A stretch of 64,000 nt of DNA, taken from positions 2,976,001-3,040,000 of the forward strand of contig NZ_CP090438.1 in the NCBI RefSeq assembly GCF_021441885.1. Reading direction: 5' to 3'. Origin of the DNA: Vibrio maritimus (GTDB lineage Bacteria; Pseudomonadota; Gammaproteobacteria; Enterobacterales; Vibrionaceae). This document shows positions 34,655 to 44,523 of this stretch, piece after piece. The notes under the pieces were generated by a model. That model had not been told where the DNA came from. It saw nothing but the letters and a program-made list of their open reading frames with translations, and did not search any database. The stretch's first letter is position 1. The number at the start of each line of letters is the position of its first letter. Position numbers and translations under genes: made by a program.

Positions 34655-35881
34655 TCAATCTGCTTGACGACGCAAAAATGCTGGAATGTCTAAGTAGCCA
34701 CTTTCCTTCTCAGGCTTAGGTGCAGCGCTGGTATTGCCGCTCGACACAGGTGCTGAGCTAGCAGTATTCGGCGTGTTTACCTCAACCTTTTCCTGATTAT
34801 TTACAGGCAAAGATTGTGCCACTTTGTCCTCTACTTTCGCAGCTGGCGCTTGAGTTGGCTGTTGAGGCTGACTTGCAGTCACTGGCGTTTTGCCACCTGC
34901 GACTAGCGTAATATCTGGCTTACGCTCATTACCGATACCCGTTGCAACCACAGTCACGCGAATTTCGTCGCTCATGTCTGGGTCTAGAGAGGTACCAATA
35001 ACAACCGTTGCATTGTCAGAAGCAAAAGCTTTTACTGTGTTACCCACTGTCTCAAATTCGTCTAGACGCATATCAAGACCCGCGGTGATGTTAACAAGCA
35101 CACCACGCGCACCGGCAAGATCAATATCTTCTAGAAGTGGACTAGAGATTGCCATCTCTGCCGCTTCTTCTGCACGATCTTCACCTTTAGCAACACCGCT
35201 ACCCATCATTGCATGACCCATTTCCGACATCACGGTACGAACGTCCGCAAAGTCGACGTTAATCATGCCAGGGCGAGTAATTAGCTCTGCGATACCTTGA
35301 ACCGCATTCTTAAGTACGTCATTTGCGCTTGCAAACGCTTCTAGAAGCGTTACACCACGACCTAGTACTTTAAGAAGCTTCTCGTTTGGAATCGTGATCA
35401 AAGAGTCAACATGCTTTGAAAGCTCTTCGATACCTTGCTCAGCGAATAACAGTCGCTTCTTACCTTCAAAGCTAAATGGCTTAGTCACCACCGCTACAGT
35501 AAGAATGCCTAGCTCTTTCGCTACTTCAGCAATTACTGGAGCTGCACCGGTTCCGGTACCGCCGCCCATACCAGCTGCGATAAACACCATATCGGCACCA
35601 GTGATGCTTTCTTTAATTCTTTCTTTGTCTTCAAGAGCTGCATCACGTCCAACTTGAGGATTTGCACCTGCACCCAAGCCTTTTGTGATATCGCCGCCAA
35701 TTTGAATAACGTGGTTGATGCTCGTTTTGCGCAATGCTTGAGCATCGGTGTTAACACTAATGAAATCAACCCCTTCGATTGATTCACGAACCATGTGTTC
35801 TACAGCGTTACCACCGCCACCGCCTACGCCTACTACTTTAATGACAGCTTCGTCAGACATTTCCATCATCGGTTCAAACAT
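34655..35881 (-). CDS. ftsZ: cell division protein FtsZ
   Basis: Tubulin-like GTPase that forms the Z ring. It has 408 residues. The GTP-binding signature GGGTGTGAAP starts at residue 106, and the T7 loop INVDFADVRTVM completes the site on the neighbouring subunit. After a Gln/Pro/Ala-rich linker (about 320-390) the C-terminal peptide DIPAFLRRQ binds FtsA and ZipA. ftsA ends 29 bases upstream. Confidence 0.98.
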   Translation of the reverse strand: MFEPMMEMSDEAVIKVVGVGGGGGNAVEHMVRESIEGVDFISVNTDAQALRKTSINHVIQIGGDITKGLGAGANPQVGRDAALEDKERIKESITGADMVFIAAGMGGGTGTGAAPVIAEVAKELGILTVAVVTKPFSFEGKKRLLFAEQGIEELSKHVDSLITIPNEKLLKVLGRGVTLLEAFASANDVLKNAVQGIAELITRPGMINVDFADVRTVMSEMGHAMMGSGVAKGEDRAEEAAEMAISSPLLEDIDLAGARGVLVNITAGLDMRLDEFETVGNTVKAFASDNATVVIGTSLDPDMSDEIRVTVVATGIGNERKPDITLVAGGKTPVTASQPQQPTQAPAAKVEDKVAQSLPVNNQEKVEVNTPNTASSAPVSSGNTSAAPKPEKESGYLDIPAFLRRQAD

Positions 35882-35910
35882 TTGTTATCTCCGTTTTCCT
35901 GCAACTCAGG

Positions 35911-37173
35911 TTAAAACTCTTTTTGTATCCAATTACGCAACTTTCCAAAGATTGTCGACACCGATTGACGCTTTGGTTCGTTATAATCATTGTCGTCATT
36001 AATCTGACTGTCTCTTGCGTAATGAAGTAATCCAACGGCCGTAGAATGATACGGCTCTTTTACATAGTCCGTTAGGCCACTCACCTCTAAAGGCTTACCT
36101 ACCCGAACCTGATTGCGGAATACGCGCTCTGCACACTCCACAACCCCTTCAATTTGTGCTGCACCGCCGGTTAAGACAACGCCTGCTGCGAGATGGTGTT
36201 TTACACCGCTCTCTCTTAGTTTAGCTTGAACATTATCAATGGTTTGATTTACAAGTCCCATTAATTCTGTATAGCGTGGTTCTATTACTTCTGCCAGTGT
36301 TTGACGCTGAAGACTGCGCGATGGACGACCACCAACGCTCGGCACATTGACCGTATCGTCTTTACTTACTAGTTCGCTTAACGCACAACCATACTTTACT
36401 TTTATCTCTTCTGCATCACTTAGTGGTGTACCAAATGCAAATGCGATATCGCTCGTCACGGCATTACCTGCATAAGAGAAAACTTCAGTATGTCTCAATG
36501 CGCCACCAGTCCAAATGGAGATATCCATCGTGCCTGCACCAATATCGACCACACAGACACCAAGCTCACGCTCATCTTCTGTAATAACCGCATTGCTTGA
36601 GGCAAGACCAGAGAACACTAGCTGCTCCACTTTCAAGCCGCAGCGCTCTACCGCTTTAATGATGTTTCTTGCCATATCATTGTGACAAGAGATCAAGTGG
36701 ACACTGACTTCCATACGAACCCCAGACAGACCAAGCGGGTTTTTTATCCCTTCTTGATAGTCTATGGTAAATTCCTGAGGAATCACATGCAGTATGCGCT
36801 GTTCATCACCAATTTTTATGGATTTCGCGGTATGAATCGCCCGATCCATATCATCCTGTGACACTTCCTCTTCAGAAATGGTTCCCATGCCTTTTTCAAT
36901 TCGGCTTGCAATATGCTTACCAGAAAGAGAGATAAAGACGTTGCTGATTTGGCATTCCGCCATGAGCTCAGCTTGATCGACAGCACGTTGCACGGACTTG
37001 ACCACTGACTCAAGGTCGTTAACGCCACCTTTGTCCATTCCGCGAGAAGGACTAGAACCTGCACCAATGATATTTACCTGCCCGTCTGGTAATACTTCAC
37101 CGACTAAAGCAGATACGGTCGCAGTGCCAATATCAAGACCGACAATAATATTGTCATCCGTGGTCTTCGTCAT
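35911..37173 (-). CDS. ftsA: cell division protein FtsA
   Basis: Actin-like ATPase that tethers FtsZ to the membrane and recruits later divisome proteins. It has 420 residues from ATG 37173 (MTKTTDDNIIVGLDIGTATV). The frame is open for another 70 codons upstream through the ftsQ end, but the family begins here and AAGAGAG lies just upstream. The phosphate-binding loop is GLDIGTATVSALVG, and VVDIGAGTMDISI is the second. The C-terminal amphipathic helix (IFGKLRNWIQKEF) is the membrane anchor. A 115-base gap with a hairpin separates it from ftsQ. Confidence 0.97.
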   Translation of the reverse strand: MTKTTDDNIIVGLDIGTATVSALVGEVLPDGQVNIIGAGSSPSRGMDKGGVNDLESVVKSVQRAVDQAELMAECQISNVFISLSGKHIASRIEKGMGTISEEEVSQDDMDRAIHTAKSIKIGDEQRILHVIPQEFTIDYQEGIKNPLGLSGVRMEVSVHLISCHNDMARNIIKAVERCGLKVEQLVFSGLASSNAVITEDERELGVCVVDIGAGTMDISIWTGGALRHTEVFSYAGNAVTSDIAFAFGTPLSDAEEIKVKYGCALSELVSKDDTVNVPSVGGRPSRSLQRQTLAEVIEPRYTELMGLVNQTIDNVQAKLRESGVKHHLAAGVVLTGGAAQIEGVVECAERVFRNQVRVGKPLEVSGLTDYVKEPYHSTAVGLLHYARDSQINDDNDYNEPKRQSVSTIFGKLRNWIQKEF

Positions 37174-37288
37174 CTGTACTCTCTTATGTTTCGCTATCTC
37201 AATTCCCAGAGAACAACTCGCTTGGGTTGTCCAATTCCTAACTGAACTTAAGTATCGATACGCAAGGCTTATCGATACATAAAACCAG

Positions 37289-38086
37289 TCACCCTGTTGT
37301 ATTCGCTTTTGAAGCTTCGCTGCTAGGTGCTTCTTCGACTGGGAACCAGCCAACCGCTGCCCCGGTGTCATAGCGCAAATCAATGTAGCTAATCTGCGAT
37401 ACTTTCTCGCCTAGTTCGCGATACAGAGACATAAATCGCTGTAAACGTTCGTCTAAGGCGTCTTTACCCAGCTCCAAGCGGATTCCATTATCAAGAATCA
37501 CTTGCCAAGCACGGCGCTCGTTCAATACCAGAGAAGAGATCGCCAATCCTAGCTCAGCCAATTTCGCGTTACTATCGCGGTAGGTATCAAGAACGTAACG
37601 CTCGGTCCCTTCTGGACCATAGAGTTTTACTTTCTGTTCTTCGATAACCGACACATCGCCACTAAACACAACGCCATGAATATCCAGCATATCAATGCCA
37701 TTCCAGATAGCACTTGCCTGATACTCAGTGAGAAATACCTTCACGGTATCCGGCCACTGTTTACGAACCGATGCTTGCGATACCCATGGAATTTGCTCAA
37801 CACTTTGTTGGAGCACATCAATGTCCTGCGACATGAATGTGCCAATATGCTCAAGACCCGCAAACGCGTGCTGAACATCTTTGGCTGTCACATGGGTTAG
37901 ATCACCCTGAAGCACTATTTTCGATAAGGGAAGGCGCTGGTCGTCCCACATCCAGCTAATGGTGGAATAAAGTGTTGAACCGATGACTGCGATCACTGCA
38001 AATAAAAAAATCGCCCCGATCCCGTGTTTTGAAAACAAGGAAGCTCGACGCGTTAGCTCTACACTGCTGTCTGAAGTTTCAGTCAA
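37289..38086 (-). CDS. ftsQ: cell division protein FtsQ
   Basis: Bitopic divisome protein that joins FtsB and FtsL. It has 265 residues: a short cytoplasmic part, one membrane segment (about 23-45), a POTRA domain (LSKIVLQGDLTHVTAKDVQ, about 53-120) and a beta domain. The start is TTG 38086; the next in-frame Met lies beyond the membrane segment, so an unusual start codon is required unless the start lies further upstream. AGGGA lies 9 bases before it. The 236-base gap to murC is where ddlB sits in E. coli; there is no ddl gene here. Confidence 0.93.
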   Translation of the reverse strand: MTETSDSSVELTRRASLFSKHGIGAIFLFAVIAVIGSTLYSTISWMWDDQRLPLSKIVLQGDLTHVTAKDVQHAFAGLEHIGTFMSQDIDVLQQSVEQIPWVSQASVRKQWPDTVKVFLTEYQASAIWNGIDMLDIHGVVFSGDVSVIEEQKVKLYGPEGTERYVLDTYRDSNAKLAELGLAISSLVLNERRAWQVILDNGIRLELGKDALDERLQRFMSLYRELGEKVSQISYIDLRYDTGAAVGWFPVEEAPSSEASKANTTG

Positions 38087-38239
38087 ACTCTTTGGTCCCT
38101 TATTAACTTCTCTTCGCCTTTCCTTAAGATAGTGGAATAAGAGTCTAATCTAATGGTGTTAACCTTAGGATTATACTAATCAATATCAAACTATCAAACA
38201 CTCAACCCAAGAAAACTGGGCTTTTGCGCACTGAAACAA

Positions 38240-38288
38240 CAAAAAAGTTCGAATGGGCGATCAATTCTCTCTATCGCTCAATCGAACT
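38240..38288 (-). terminator. terminator-like stem between murC and ftsQ
   Basis: On the minus strand AGTTCGA (38288-38282) pairs with TCGAACT (38252-38246), followed by TTTTTT. An inner GCGAT/ATCGC pair (38257-38277) shortens the loop. It lies 34 bases after the murC stop. If active it would end or attenuate transcription before ftsQAZ. Confidence 0.45.
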
Positions 38289-38322
38289 CATAAATTATCA
38301 GTCAATCTCGAAAATCGACGTA

Positions 38323-39783
38323 TCAGCTATTTTTCATCACTTGGATGTTCAGTTTCATCTGCTCCAGCTGCTTGGCTACTTTACCAATATCACCCGCCCC
38401 TTGCGTCAAGACAAGGTCGCCGTCTTGCAAGAGATTGGATAAAACTGATGGTAAACCACTCATTTCTGGAACAAAAACTGGATCTAGCTTACCACGAGTA
38501 CGAATAGTACGACACAGTGAGCGTCCATCTGCACCCGCGATTGGAGCTTCGCCTGCGGAGTAAACATCCAGCATCACTAACACATCAACCTGTTCAAGCA
38601 CATTCGCAAAGTCATCATACAGGTCACGGGTGCGGCTATAACGGTGCGGTTGGAATACCATCACTAAGCGCTTATCTGACCAACCATTGCGTGCTGCTTT
38701 GATTGTGACATCGACTTCGGTTGGGTGATGACCATAATCATCGACCAACATGACGTTACCATTACCAGTTTCAAACTCACCGAGGTGCTCGAAGCGACGT
38801 CCAGTGCCCTCAGTACCGAGCATGGCTTTCACTATCGCTTCATCACTGATGTTGTCTTCTGTCGCCACCGCTATCGCAGCGGATGCATTCAGCGCATTGT
38901 GTTTACCCGGAATATTCAGGGTAATCTCAAGGTTTTCTCGGCCTTTTCTGACAACGGTAAACTTACCTTGCTGTCCTTCTTGGCGATAATTCTCGATACG
39001 AACATCCGCATCATCGGAGAAACCGTAGGTGATGACTTGACGGCTCACACTTGGAATCAGCTCACGTACCACAGGGTCATCAACACACATTACCGCCTGA
39101 CCATAGAATGGTAGGTTATGTAAGAAGTCGATAAAGGTCTGCTTAAGCGTATCGAAATCACCGCCATAGGTATCCATATGATCGGCTTCGATATTAGTAA
39201 CAATGCTGACCATTGGCTGAAGGTGCAAGAATGATGCATCACTTTCATCAGCCTCGGCGATGAGAATACGGCTTGAACCTAGACGCGCATTGGTACCTGC
39301 GCTTTTCACTAGACCACCATTCACGAACGTCGGATCCATGCCCGCTTCTGAGTAAATTTGTGTCACTAGAGCTGTGGTTGTGGTTTTACCATGTGTACCT
39401 GCAACCGCAATACCATGTCTAAAACGCATCAGCTCAGCAAGCATCTCAGCACGACGAACCACTGGAATGCGTGATTCTTTTGCAGCTACTAACTCTGGGT
39501 TTTCAGGGTCAATTGCCGTAGAGACAACAACAACGCTCGCCAGATCAATGTTACTTGCAGCGTGGCCAATGAAAATCGTTGCGCCTTTTTGCTGCAGGCG
39601 TGCAGTCACAGCGTTTTCAGCCAGATCGGAACCTGTGATCTGGTAGCCTTCATTAAGAAGTACTTCAGCAATACCGCTCATGCCGGCGCCACCGATACCA
39701 ACAAAGTGAATGCACTTGACTCGTCTCATCTCTGGTATCAAGGCACGGATCTGCGCTAAATCTGGAGTTTGTTGCTGTGTCAT
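38323..39783 (-). CDS. murC: UDP-N-acetylmuramate--L-alanine ligase MurC
   Basis: Adds L-alanine to UDP-MurNAc, the first peptide step of peptidoglycan synthesis. It has 486 residues. The N-terminal nucleotide domain has HFVGIGGAGMSGIAEVL (about 26-42), the ATP-binding loop is AGTHGKTTTTALV, and EADESDASFLHL and DDYGHHPTEV are Mur ligase motifs. It lies 17 bases downstream of murG. ddlB, usually next, is absent. Confidence 0.97.
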   Translation of the reverse strand: MTQQQTPDLAQIRALIPEMRRVKCIHFVGIGGAGMSGIAEVLLNEGYQITGSDLAENAVTARLQQKGATIFIGHAASNIDLASVVVVSTAIDPENPELVAAKESRIPVVRRAEMLAELMRFRHGIAVAGTHGKTTTTALVTQIYSEAGMDPTFVNGGLVKSAGTNARLGSSRILIAEADESDASFLHLQPMVSIVTNIEADHMDTYGGDFDTLKQTFIDFLHNLPFYGQAVMCVDDPVVRELIPSVSRQVITYGFSDDADVRIENYRQEGQQGKFTVVRKGRENLEITLNIPGKHNALNASAAIAVATEDNISDEAIVKAMLGTEGTGRRFEHLGEFETGNGNVMLVDDYGHHPTEVDVTIKAARNGWSDKRLVMVFQPHRYSRTRDLYDDFANVLEQVDVLVMLDVYSAGEAPIAGADGRSLCRTIRTRGKLDPVFVPEMSGLPSVLSNLLQDGDLVLTQGAGDIGKVAKQLEQMKLNIQVMKNS

Positions 39784-39800
39784 GGGTTCGTCTCGTTAAT

Positions 39801-40862
39801 CTATTTCGTTAATTCAATAATTTCATTTGCGACGCGCGTATCGGCGTCTAACTTGGCTGCACCTCGTGCATTGATTGCCAAGTCTTTTAGCTGAGCTCTG
39901 TCTAATGTGCGTATCTGCTCGGTCAGTTTTTCTACCGTGAGCTCTGGCTGTTCAATCATGTAGGCGGCCTTGCAATCGACAAGGTGGTCACCATTGAGCG
40001 CTTGCTGACGATCTTTATGCATAAATGGAATAAAAATCGCGCCCACTCCCACCGCAGCTAATTCAGAAACGGTAAGCGCTCCTGAGCGACAGACTACAAG
40101 GTCTGCCCACTGGTATGCCTCAGACACGTCATCGATAAACTCCGTTACCTCAGCGCTATCGACCTGATGTTGCTGATAGAGCGCTGAGACCTCTTGCTGA
40201 TTCCCTTTACCCGCTTGATGACGAATGGTGTAGCCACTTCCTAGCGCTGCCATCACAGGTGGTAATGTGTGATTAAGGATGCGAGCCCCTTGGCTGCCCC
40301 CCATGACAAGGATTCGAATATCGCCTTCGCGACCATCGAGTCTTGTATCTGGCAACTCAATATCCACCAAGTCTTGGCGTACTGGGTTTCCGACCACCTC
40401 TGCATTAGGAAAAGCGCCTGGGAAGGCTTGGAATACCTTTTTGGCAATCTTAGATAGCCACTGATTGGTCAGCCCCGCTACCCCGTTTTGCTCATGAAGT
40501 ACAACAGGAATACCCATTGTCCAAGCTGCCACGCCACCTGGGCCACTGACATACCCTCCCATGCCCAATACCGCATCGGGTTTCCAGCGTTTTAGGTGCT
40601 GACGAGCCTGCAAGATAGCACTGAAGATCTGAAATGGTGCCTTAATAAGCTTAGCAATTCCTTGGCCTCTAAGGCCCTTCACCTTGATGAAATCAATCTC
40701 TATGCCGTGTTTAGGCACTAGATCGGCTTCCATTCGGTCTGCCGTGCCAAGCCAGCGGATTTCCCACCCTTGCTCTTGTAAGCGTTTTGCTACGGCAAGA
40801 CCTGGAAAAACGTGACCGCCAGTACCACCAGCCATCACCATTAAACGTTTATTCTTTGTCAT
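39801..40862 (-). CDS. murG: UDP-GlcNAc:lipid I transferase MurG
   Basis: Peripheral inner-membrane glycosyltransferase that turns lipid I into lipid II. It has 353 residues. The start at 40862 gives MTKNKRLMVMAGGTGGHVFPG, the family N-terminus with the G loop. The second G loop is VMGGSQGARILN, and the UDP-GlcNAc site includes RSGALTVSELAAVG. The start codon lies inside the last codons of ftsW (14-base overlap), so translation is likely coupled. An open frame upstream to 40952 is only the ftsW overlap region. Confidence 0.97.
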   Translation of the reverse strand: MTKNKRLMVMAGGTGGHVFPGLAVAKRLQEQGWEIRWLGTADRMEADLVPKHGIEIDFIKVKGLRGQGIAKLIKAPFQIFSAILQARQHLKRWKPDAVLGMGGYVSGPGGVAAWTMGIPVVLHEQNGVAGLTNQWLSKIAKKVFQAFPGAFPNAEVVGNPVRQDLVDIELPDTRLDGREGDIRILVMGGSQGARILNHTLPPVMAALGSGYTIRHQAGKGNQQEVSALYQQHQVDSAEVTEFIDDVSEAYQWADLVVCRSGALTVSELAAVGVGAIFIPFMHKDRQQALNGDHLVDCKAAYMIEQPELTVEKLTEQIRTLDRAQLKDLAINARGAAKLDADTRVANEIIELTK

Positions 40863-42075
40863 TTTGAGTCTGTTTTTTATCTGTTTCGGGCTTACTTTTC
40901 TGAGGCGGCTCTGGAGCAACGTCAGGCAGCAAACGGCATTCATGATCAACACGCAGCAATATAGAAACGGCGACCGACATAATAATCAAACTGGAGCCAC
41001 CGTAACTGATCAATGGCAGGGTCAAACCCTTGGTTGGCACCATACCCGCTGCAGCACCAACGTTAACTAAGGTTTGAAACGCAAACCAGATACCGATAGC
41101 GAAGCATAAATAGCCACCAAAGAACTGCTGCTTTTCAAACGCTCGCTTACCGATGTAGAGTGCCTTTATCACCAGAGCAAATACCAGCATTAGCACCAAG
41201 ACCACGCCAATAAACCCGAGCTCTTCCGCCAATACCGCGAATACAAAGTCAGTATGCGCCTCAGGGAGGTACTCAAGTTTTTGAACTGAGTTACCAAGCC
41301 CTTGCCCCATCCAGTTACCACGCCCGAACGCCATCAAGGATTGAGTCAACTGATAGCCACTGCCGAACGGGTCTTCCCAAGGGTCGAGAAACGAGGTTAC
41401 ACGCCTAACACGATAGGGCTCAACCAGAATCAAAGCAATCACCGCGCTGACACCAGCGACAAAGAGAGCGATGAACTGGGATAGCTTAGCTCCTGCGATG
41501 AACAGCAGTCCAAACAGGGTGACCAGCATAACCACAACCGTACCTAGATCGGGTTGTCCAAGCAGCAAAATTGCAAACGTGGTAAACACCATAATAGGTT
41601 TAATAAAGCCGCCAAAAAACGACTGACGCACCTCATCTTGCTTTCTGACCAAATAGCCGGACATAAAGATAAACAGCGATAGCTTCGCGACTTCGGCAGG
41701 CTGCAGGTTAAACAACCCTAGAGGGATCCAGCGAGAGGCACCATTCACCGATTTACCGACGACTAGCACGACAATCAATAGGAAAATGGATAGTGCGAGC
41801 AGATAGCTGCTGTATTTAAACCATTTGGCGATCGGAACTTGCAGTACCACTGAAGAAGTTCCAAGCGCGAGAACTAAAAAGATCGCATGACGGAACATAA
41901 AATGGAATGGTTGGTCGGTGAGTCTCGAACTGATCGGAAACGATGCCGATGTCACCATCACAAGCCCTGTCACCATCAACGCGAACGCCAGCCAAACCAA
42001 TTGACGGTCATAGAGCGCTTCAGGTGCGCTGTGGGTCATCCAACCCACGGTGCGTTGTCGAAGTTGATGAAACAT
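40849..42075 (-). CDS. ftsW: septal peptidoglycan polymerase FtsW
   Basis: SEDS-family glycosyltransferase that works with FtsI in septal wall synthesis. It has 408 residues with about ten membrane segments. Landmarks are SGYLVRKQDEV after the fourth segment, the HTDFVFAVLAEELGF block (about 264-280) and GLTLPLISYGGSSL near the end. It overlaps murG by 14 bases, and murD ends 15 bases upstream. Confidence 0.97.
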   Translation of the reverse strand: MFHQLRQRTVGWMTHSAPEALYDRQLVWLAFALMVTGLVMVTSASFPISSRLTDQPFHFMFRHAIFLVLALGTSSVVLQVPIAKWFKYSSYLLALSIFLLIVVLVVGKSVNGASRWIPLGLFNLQPAEVAKLSLFIFMSGYLVRKQDEVRQSFFGGFIKPIMVFTTFAILLLGQPDLGTVVVMLVTLFGLLFIAGAKLSQFIALFVAGVSAVIALILVEPYRVRRVTSFLDPWEDPFGSGYQLTQSLMAFGRGNWMGQGLGNSVQKLEYLPEAHTDFVFAVLAEELGFIGVVLVLMLVFALVIKALYIGKRAFEKQQFFGGYLCFAIGIWFAFQTLVNVGAAAGMVPTKGLTLPLISYGGSSLIIMSVAVSILLRVDHECRLLPDVAPEPPQKSKPETDKKQTQNDKE

Positions 42076-42090
42076 AGTGACAGGTCCGTG

Positions 42091-43419
42091 TTAACTAACT
42101 TGTGTCGAGTATTGCTGAGCTAATTGAGTGAAATGATCGCCACGAGCCATAAAATTGGCAAACTGATCGAAGCTAGCACAAGCCGGCGATAGCATGACCA
42201 TATCACCCTGCTGTAACTGTGGCGTGATCTCAGCCAAGATATCGTCTATCGAGGCATATTGCACCGCGCTATCGTGAAGTGGCACAAACTCATGCCCATC
42301 GCGACCAAAACAGCACAGCTTCACGTTGAGTGCTGCTAACGGTGCCGCTAATTCGGAAAAATCGGCCCCTTTACCCACGCCACCGACCAACAGGTATAGA
42401 GTGCCGTCCAGTGAGAGCCCTGACAACGCAGCGAGCGTGCTTGCTACATTGGTCGCTTTTGAATCATTCACCCATTTCACGCCACTATTGTCGGCAACAA
42501 CCTGACAGCGATGGCTCAAGCCACGGTACGCTTTTAAGCACTCTAACGCTTGTTGATAGTCTACGCCCGCGAGCTTAAGTAATCCGCACGCCACCAATGC
42601 ATTAGACCAGTTATGCTTGCCCACAATGCTAAGCTCGTCAGTAGCAATGATGAGCTCACCGTTATCAACAAGCCATGTGCGCCCGTCAACCTCTTGCATG
42701 CCAAATTGCGTCGAGTCAAAGCCGAATGTCGTTACAGTCGTATTAGACTCTAGAGGGTAAGTGTCCGGTTCATCTCGGTTGACTAATGCATTGTCAGCAT
42801 GCATGAAGATCCTGCGCTTAGCCTCCGCGTAATCGTCCATCCCCTCGTATCTATCCATATGATCTTCAGACAGATTCAAGAAGGTTGACACTGTGGTATT
42901 AAGCGACGAGGTCGTTTCCAGCTGAAAGCTCGAAAGCTCAAGGACATAAAGATCCGCATCTAGCTCTAACAAATCGAGAGCAGGAACACCAATGTTGCCG
43001 CCGACACCGACGCTTAAGCCAGCCGCCTTAGCCATCTCACCCGTGAGGTCAGTAACCGTACTTTTGCCGTTAGACCCTGTTATGGCGATAACGGGTTTGG
43101 AATTCGCCCACGCAAACAGCTCGATATCCCCAACGACACGTACACCACTTTGCAGTGCTTGATCAATTTCTGGCGTCGCCAATGCAATGCCTGGATTACA
43201 TACCACTAAATCAGCGCTTAATAGCCACTCAGATTCAAAGCTTCCCGTATGCAAAGCTACGTCAGTCGGCAGCTGCTCCGCTCCAGGTGGATTGTCGCGA
43301 CTATCCATAACCTTGATAGCGATGTTGGAGTGATGTTTTCGAATGTGATTAACGACTGAGAGCCCGGTAATACCGAGCCCTACTACGACGACATTGTTAA
43401 TATCTTGCCAGCGTTCCAT
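42091..43419 (-). CDS. murD: UDP-N-acetylmuramoyl-L-alanine--D-glutamate ligase MurD
   Basis: Adds D-glutamate to the muramyl peptide. It has 442 residues. VVVGLGITGLSVV is the UDP-binding loop (about 11-23), AITGSNGKSTVTDL the ATP loop, and NDSKATN plus the C-terminal SPACASFDQF are Mur-family motifs. The start is ATG 43419, with AGGGA eight bases upstream; an in-frame TTG at 43422 precedes it. It lies 21 bases after mraY. Confidence 0.97.
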   Translation of the reverse strand: MERWQDINNVVVVGLGITGLSVVNHIRKHHSNIAIKVMDSRDNPPGAEQLPTDVALHTGSFESEWLLSADLVVCNPGIALATPEIDQALQSGVRVVGDIELFAWANSKPVIAITGSNGKSTVTDLTGEMAKAAGLSVGVGGNIGVPALDLLELDADLYVLELSSFQLETTSSLNTTVSTFLNLSEDHMDRYEGMDDYAEAKRRIFMHADNALVNRDEPDTYPLESNTTVTTFGFDSTQFGMQEVDGRTWLVDNGELIIATDELSIVGKHNWSNALVACGLLKLAGVDYQQALECLKAYRGLSHRCQVVADNSGVKWVNDSKATNVASTLAALSGLSLDGTLYLLVGGVGKGADFSELAAPLAALNVKLCCFGRDGHEFVPLHDSAVQYASIDDILAEITPQLQQGDMVMLSPACASFDQFANFMARGDHFTQLAQQYSTQVS

Positions 43420-43440
43420 CAACGGGGTCCCTATCTGAGA

Positions 43441-44523
43441 TTAACGTACTTTCAGTGTGGCTAGACCAATTAGAACCAGCACAATAGAGATAATCCAGAA
43501 GCGAACGATAACACGCGGCTCTGGCCAACCTTTGAGTTCATAGTGATGATGGATCGGCGCCATACGGAAGATGCGCTGACCACGAAGTTTGTATGAACCA
43601 ACCTGAAGGATTACCGACAGTGTTTCCATCACGAACACGCCGCCCATGATGACCAACACAAACTCTTGACGCACAAGAACCGCGATCACACCCAGTGCAC
43701 CACCAAGCGCCAACGAGCCCACATCACCCATAAACACCTGTGCTGGATAGGTGTTGAACCATAGGAAACCTAGGCCTGCACCAACCATTGCCGTACAAAC
43801 CACAACTAGTTCAGAGGTATACGGGATATACGGGATATGCAAATAATTGGCGAAGTTCACGTTACCGGTTGCCCAGGCAATAACCGCGAAACCTGCCGCA
43901 ACCAATACGGTTGGCATGATCGCTAGGCCATCGAGACCATCGGTGAGGTTTACCGCATTACTGGTACCAACAATAACGAAGTAGGTAAAGACAATGTAGA
44001 ACAGTCCCATTTGTGGCATGACGTCTTTAAAGAATGGCACCACAAGTTGTGTCGCTGCTGTATCTTGGCCGTGAGCGTAAAGTGCAAAGGCAACAACCAA
44101 AGCAATCAAAGACTGCCAGAAGTACTTCCAACGAGCGATCAGACCATCGGTGTTCTTGCGCACTACTTTGCGATAATCATCAACAAAGCCGACGGCACCA
44201 TAACCTAGCAGTACCGCTAGAACGGCCCAAACATATGGGTTACTCAGATCAGACCAAAGCAGAACGGTGACAGAAATCGCAAATAGGATCATCACACCAC
44301 CCATGGTTGGCGTGCCACGTTTACTAAAGTGCGACTCTGGACCTTCGTTACGAACAACTTGTCCAATTTGCAGCATTTGCAGACGGGCAATCATTTTGGG
44401 TCCCATCCACAAAGAAATTCCAAGAGCAGTTAATACACTGACAATGGCTCTGAATGACAAATATTCAAACAGACGAAAAAAAGAAAAGTATGGCTGTAGT
44501 AACTCTGCAAGCCAAATGATCAT
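43441..44523 (-). CDS. mraY: phospho-MurNAc-pentapeptide translocase MraY
   Basis: Integral membrane enzyme that makes lipid I from UDP-MurNAc-pentapeptide and undecaprenyl phosphate. It has 360 residues, the E. coli length, with about ten membrane segments. Aspartate motifs are VGFVDDYRKVVRKNT (about 111-125), NAVNLTDGLDGLA (about 190-202) and MGDVGSLALGG (near 265). APIHHHYELKGW (about 322-333) is the conserved histidine loop. The ATG overlaps the murF stop by four bases. Confidence 0.98.
   Translation of the reverse strand: MIIWLAELLQPYFSFFRLFEYLSFRAIVSVLTALGISLWMGPKMIARLQMLQIGQVVRNEGPESHFSKRGTPTMGGVMILFAISVTVLLWSDLSNPYVWAVLAVLLGYGAVGFVDDYRKVVRKNTDGLIARWKYFWQSLIALVVAFALYAHGQDTAATQLVVPFFKDVMPQMGLFYIVFTYFVIVGTSNAVNLTDGLDGLAIMPTVLVAAGFAVIAWATGNVNFANYLHIPYIPYTSELVVVCTAMVGAGLGFLWFNTYPAQVFMGDVGSLALGGALGVIAVLVRQEFVLVIMGGVFVMETLSVILQVGSYKLRGQRIFRMAPIHHHYELKGWPEPRVIVRFWIISIVLVLIGLATLKVR

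Noticed and set aside
35911..37383. 70-codon N-terminal extension of FtsA
   Set aside because: The extension overlaps the end of ftsQ, and the family start MTKTTDD with its ribosome binding site is at 37173.
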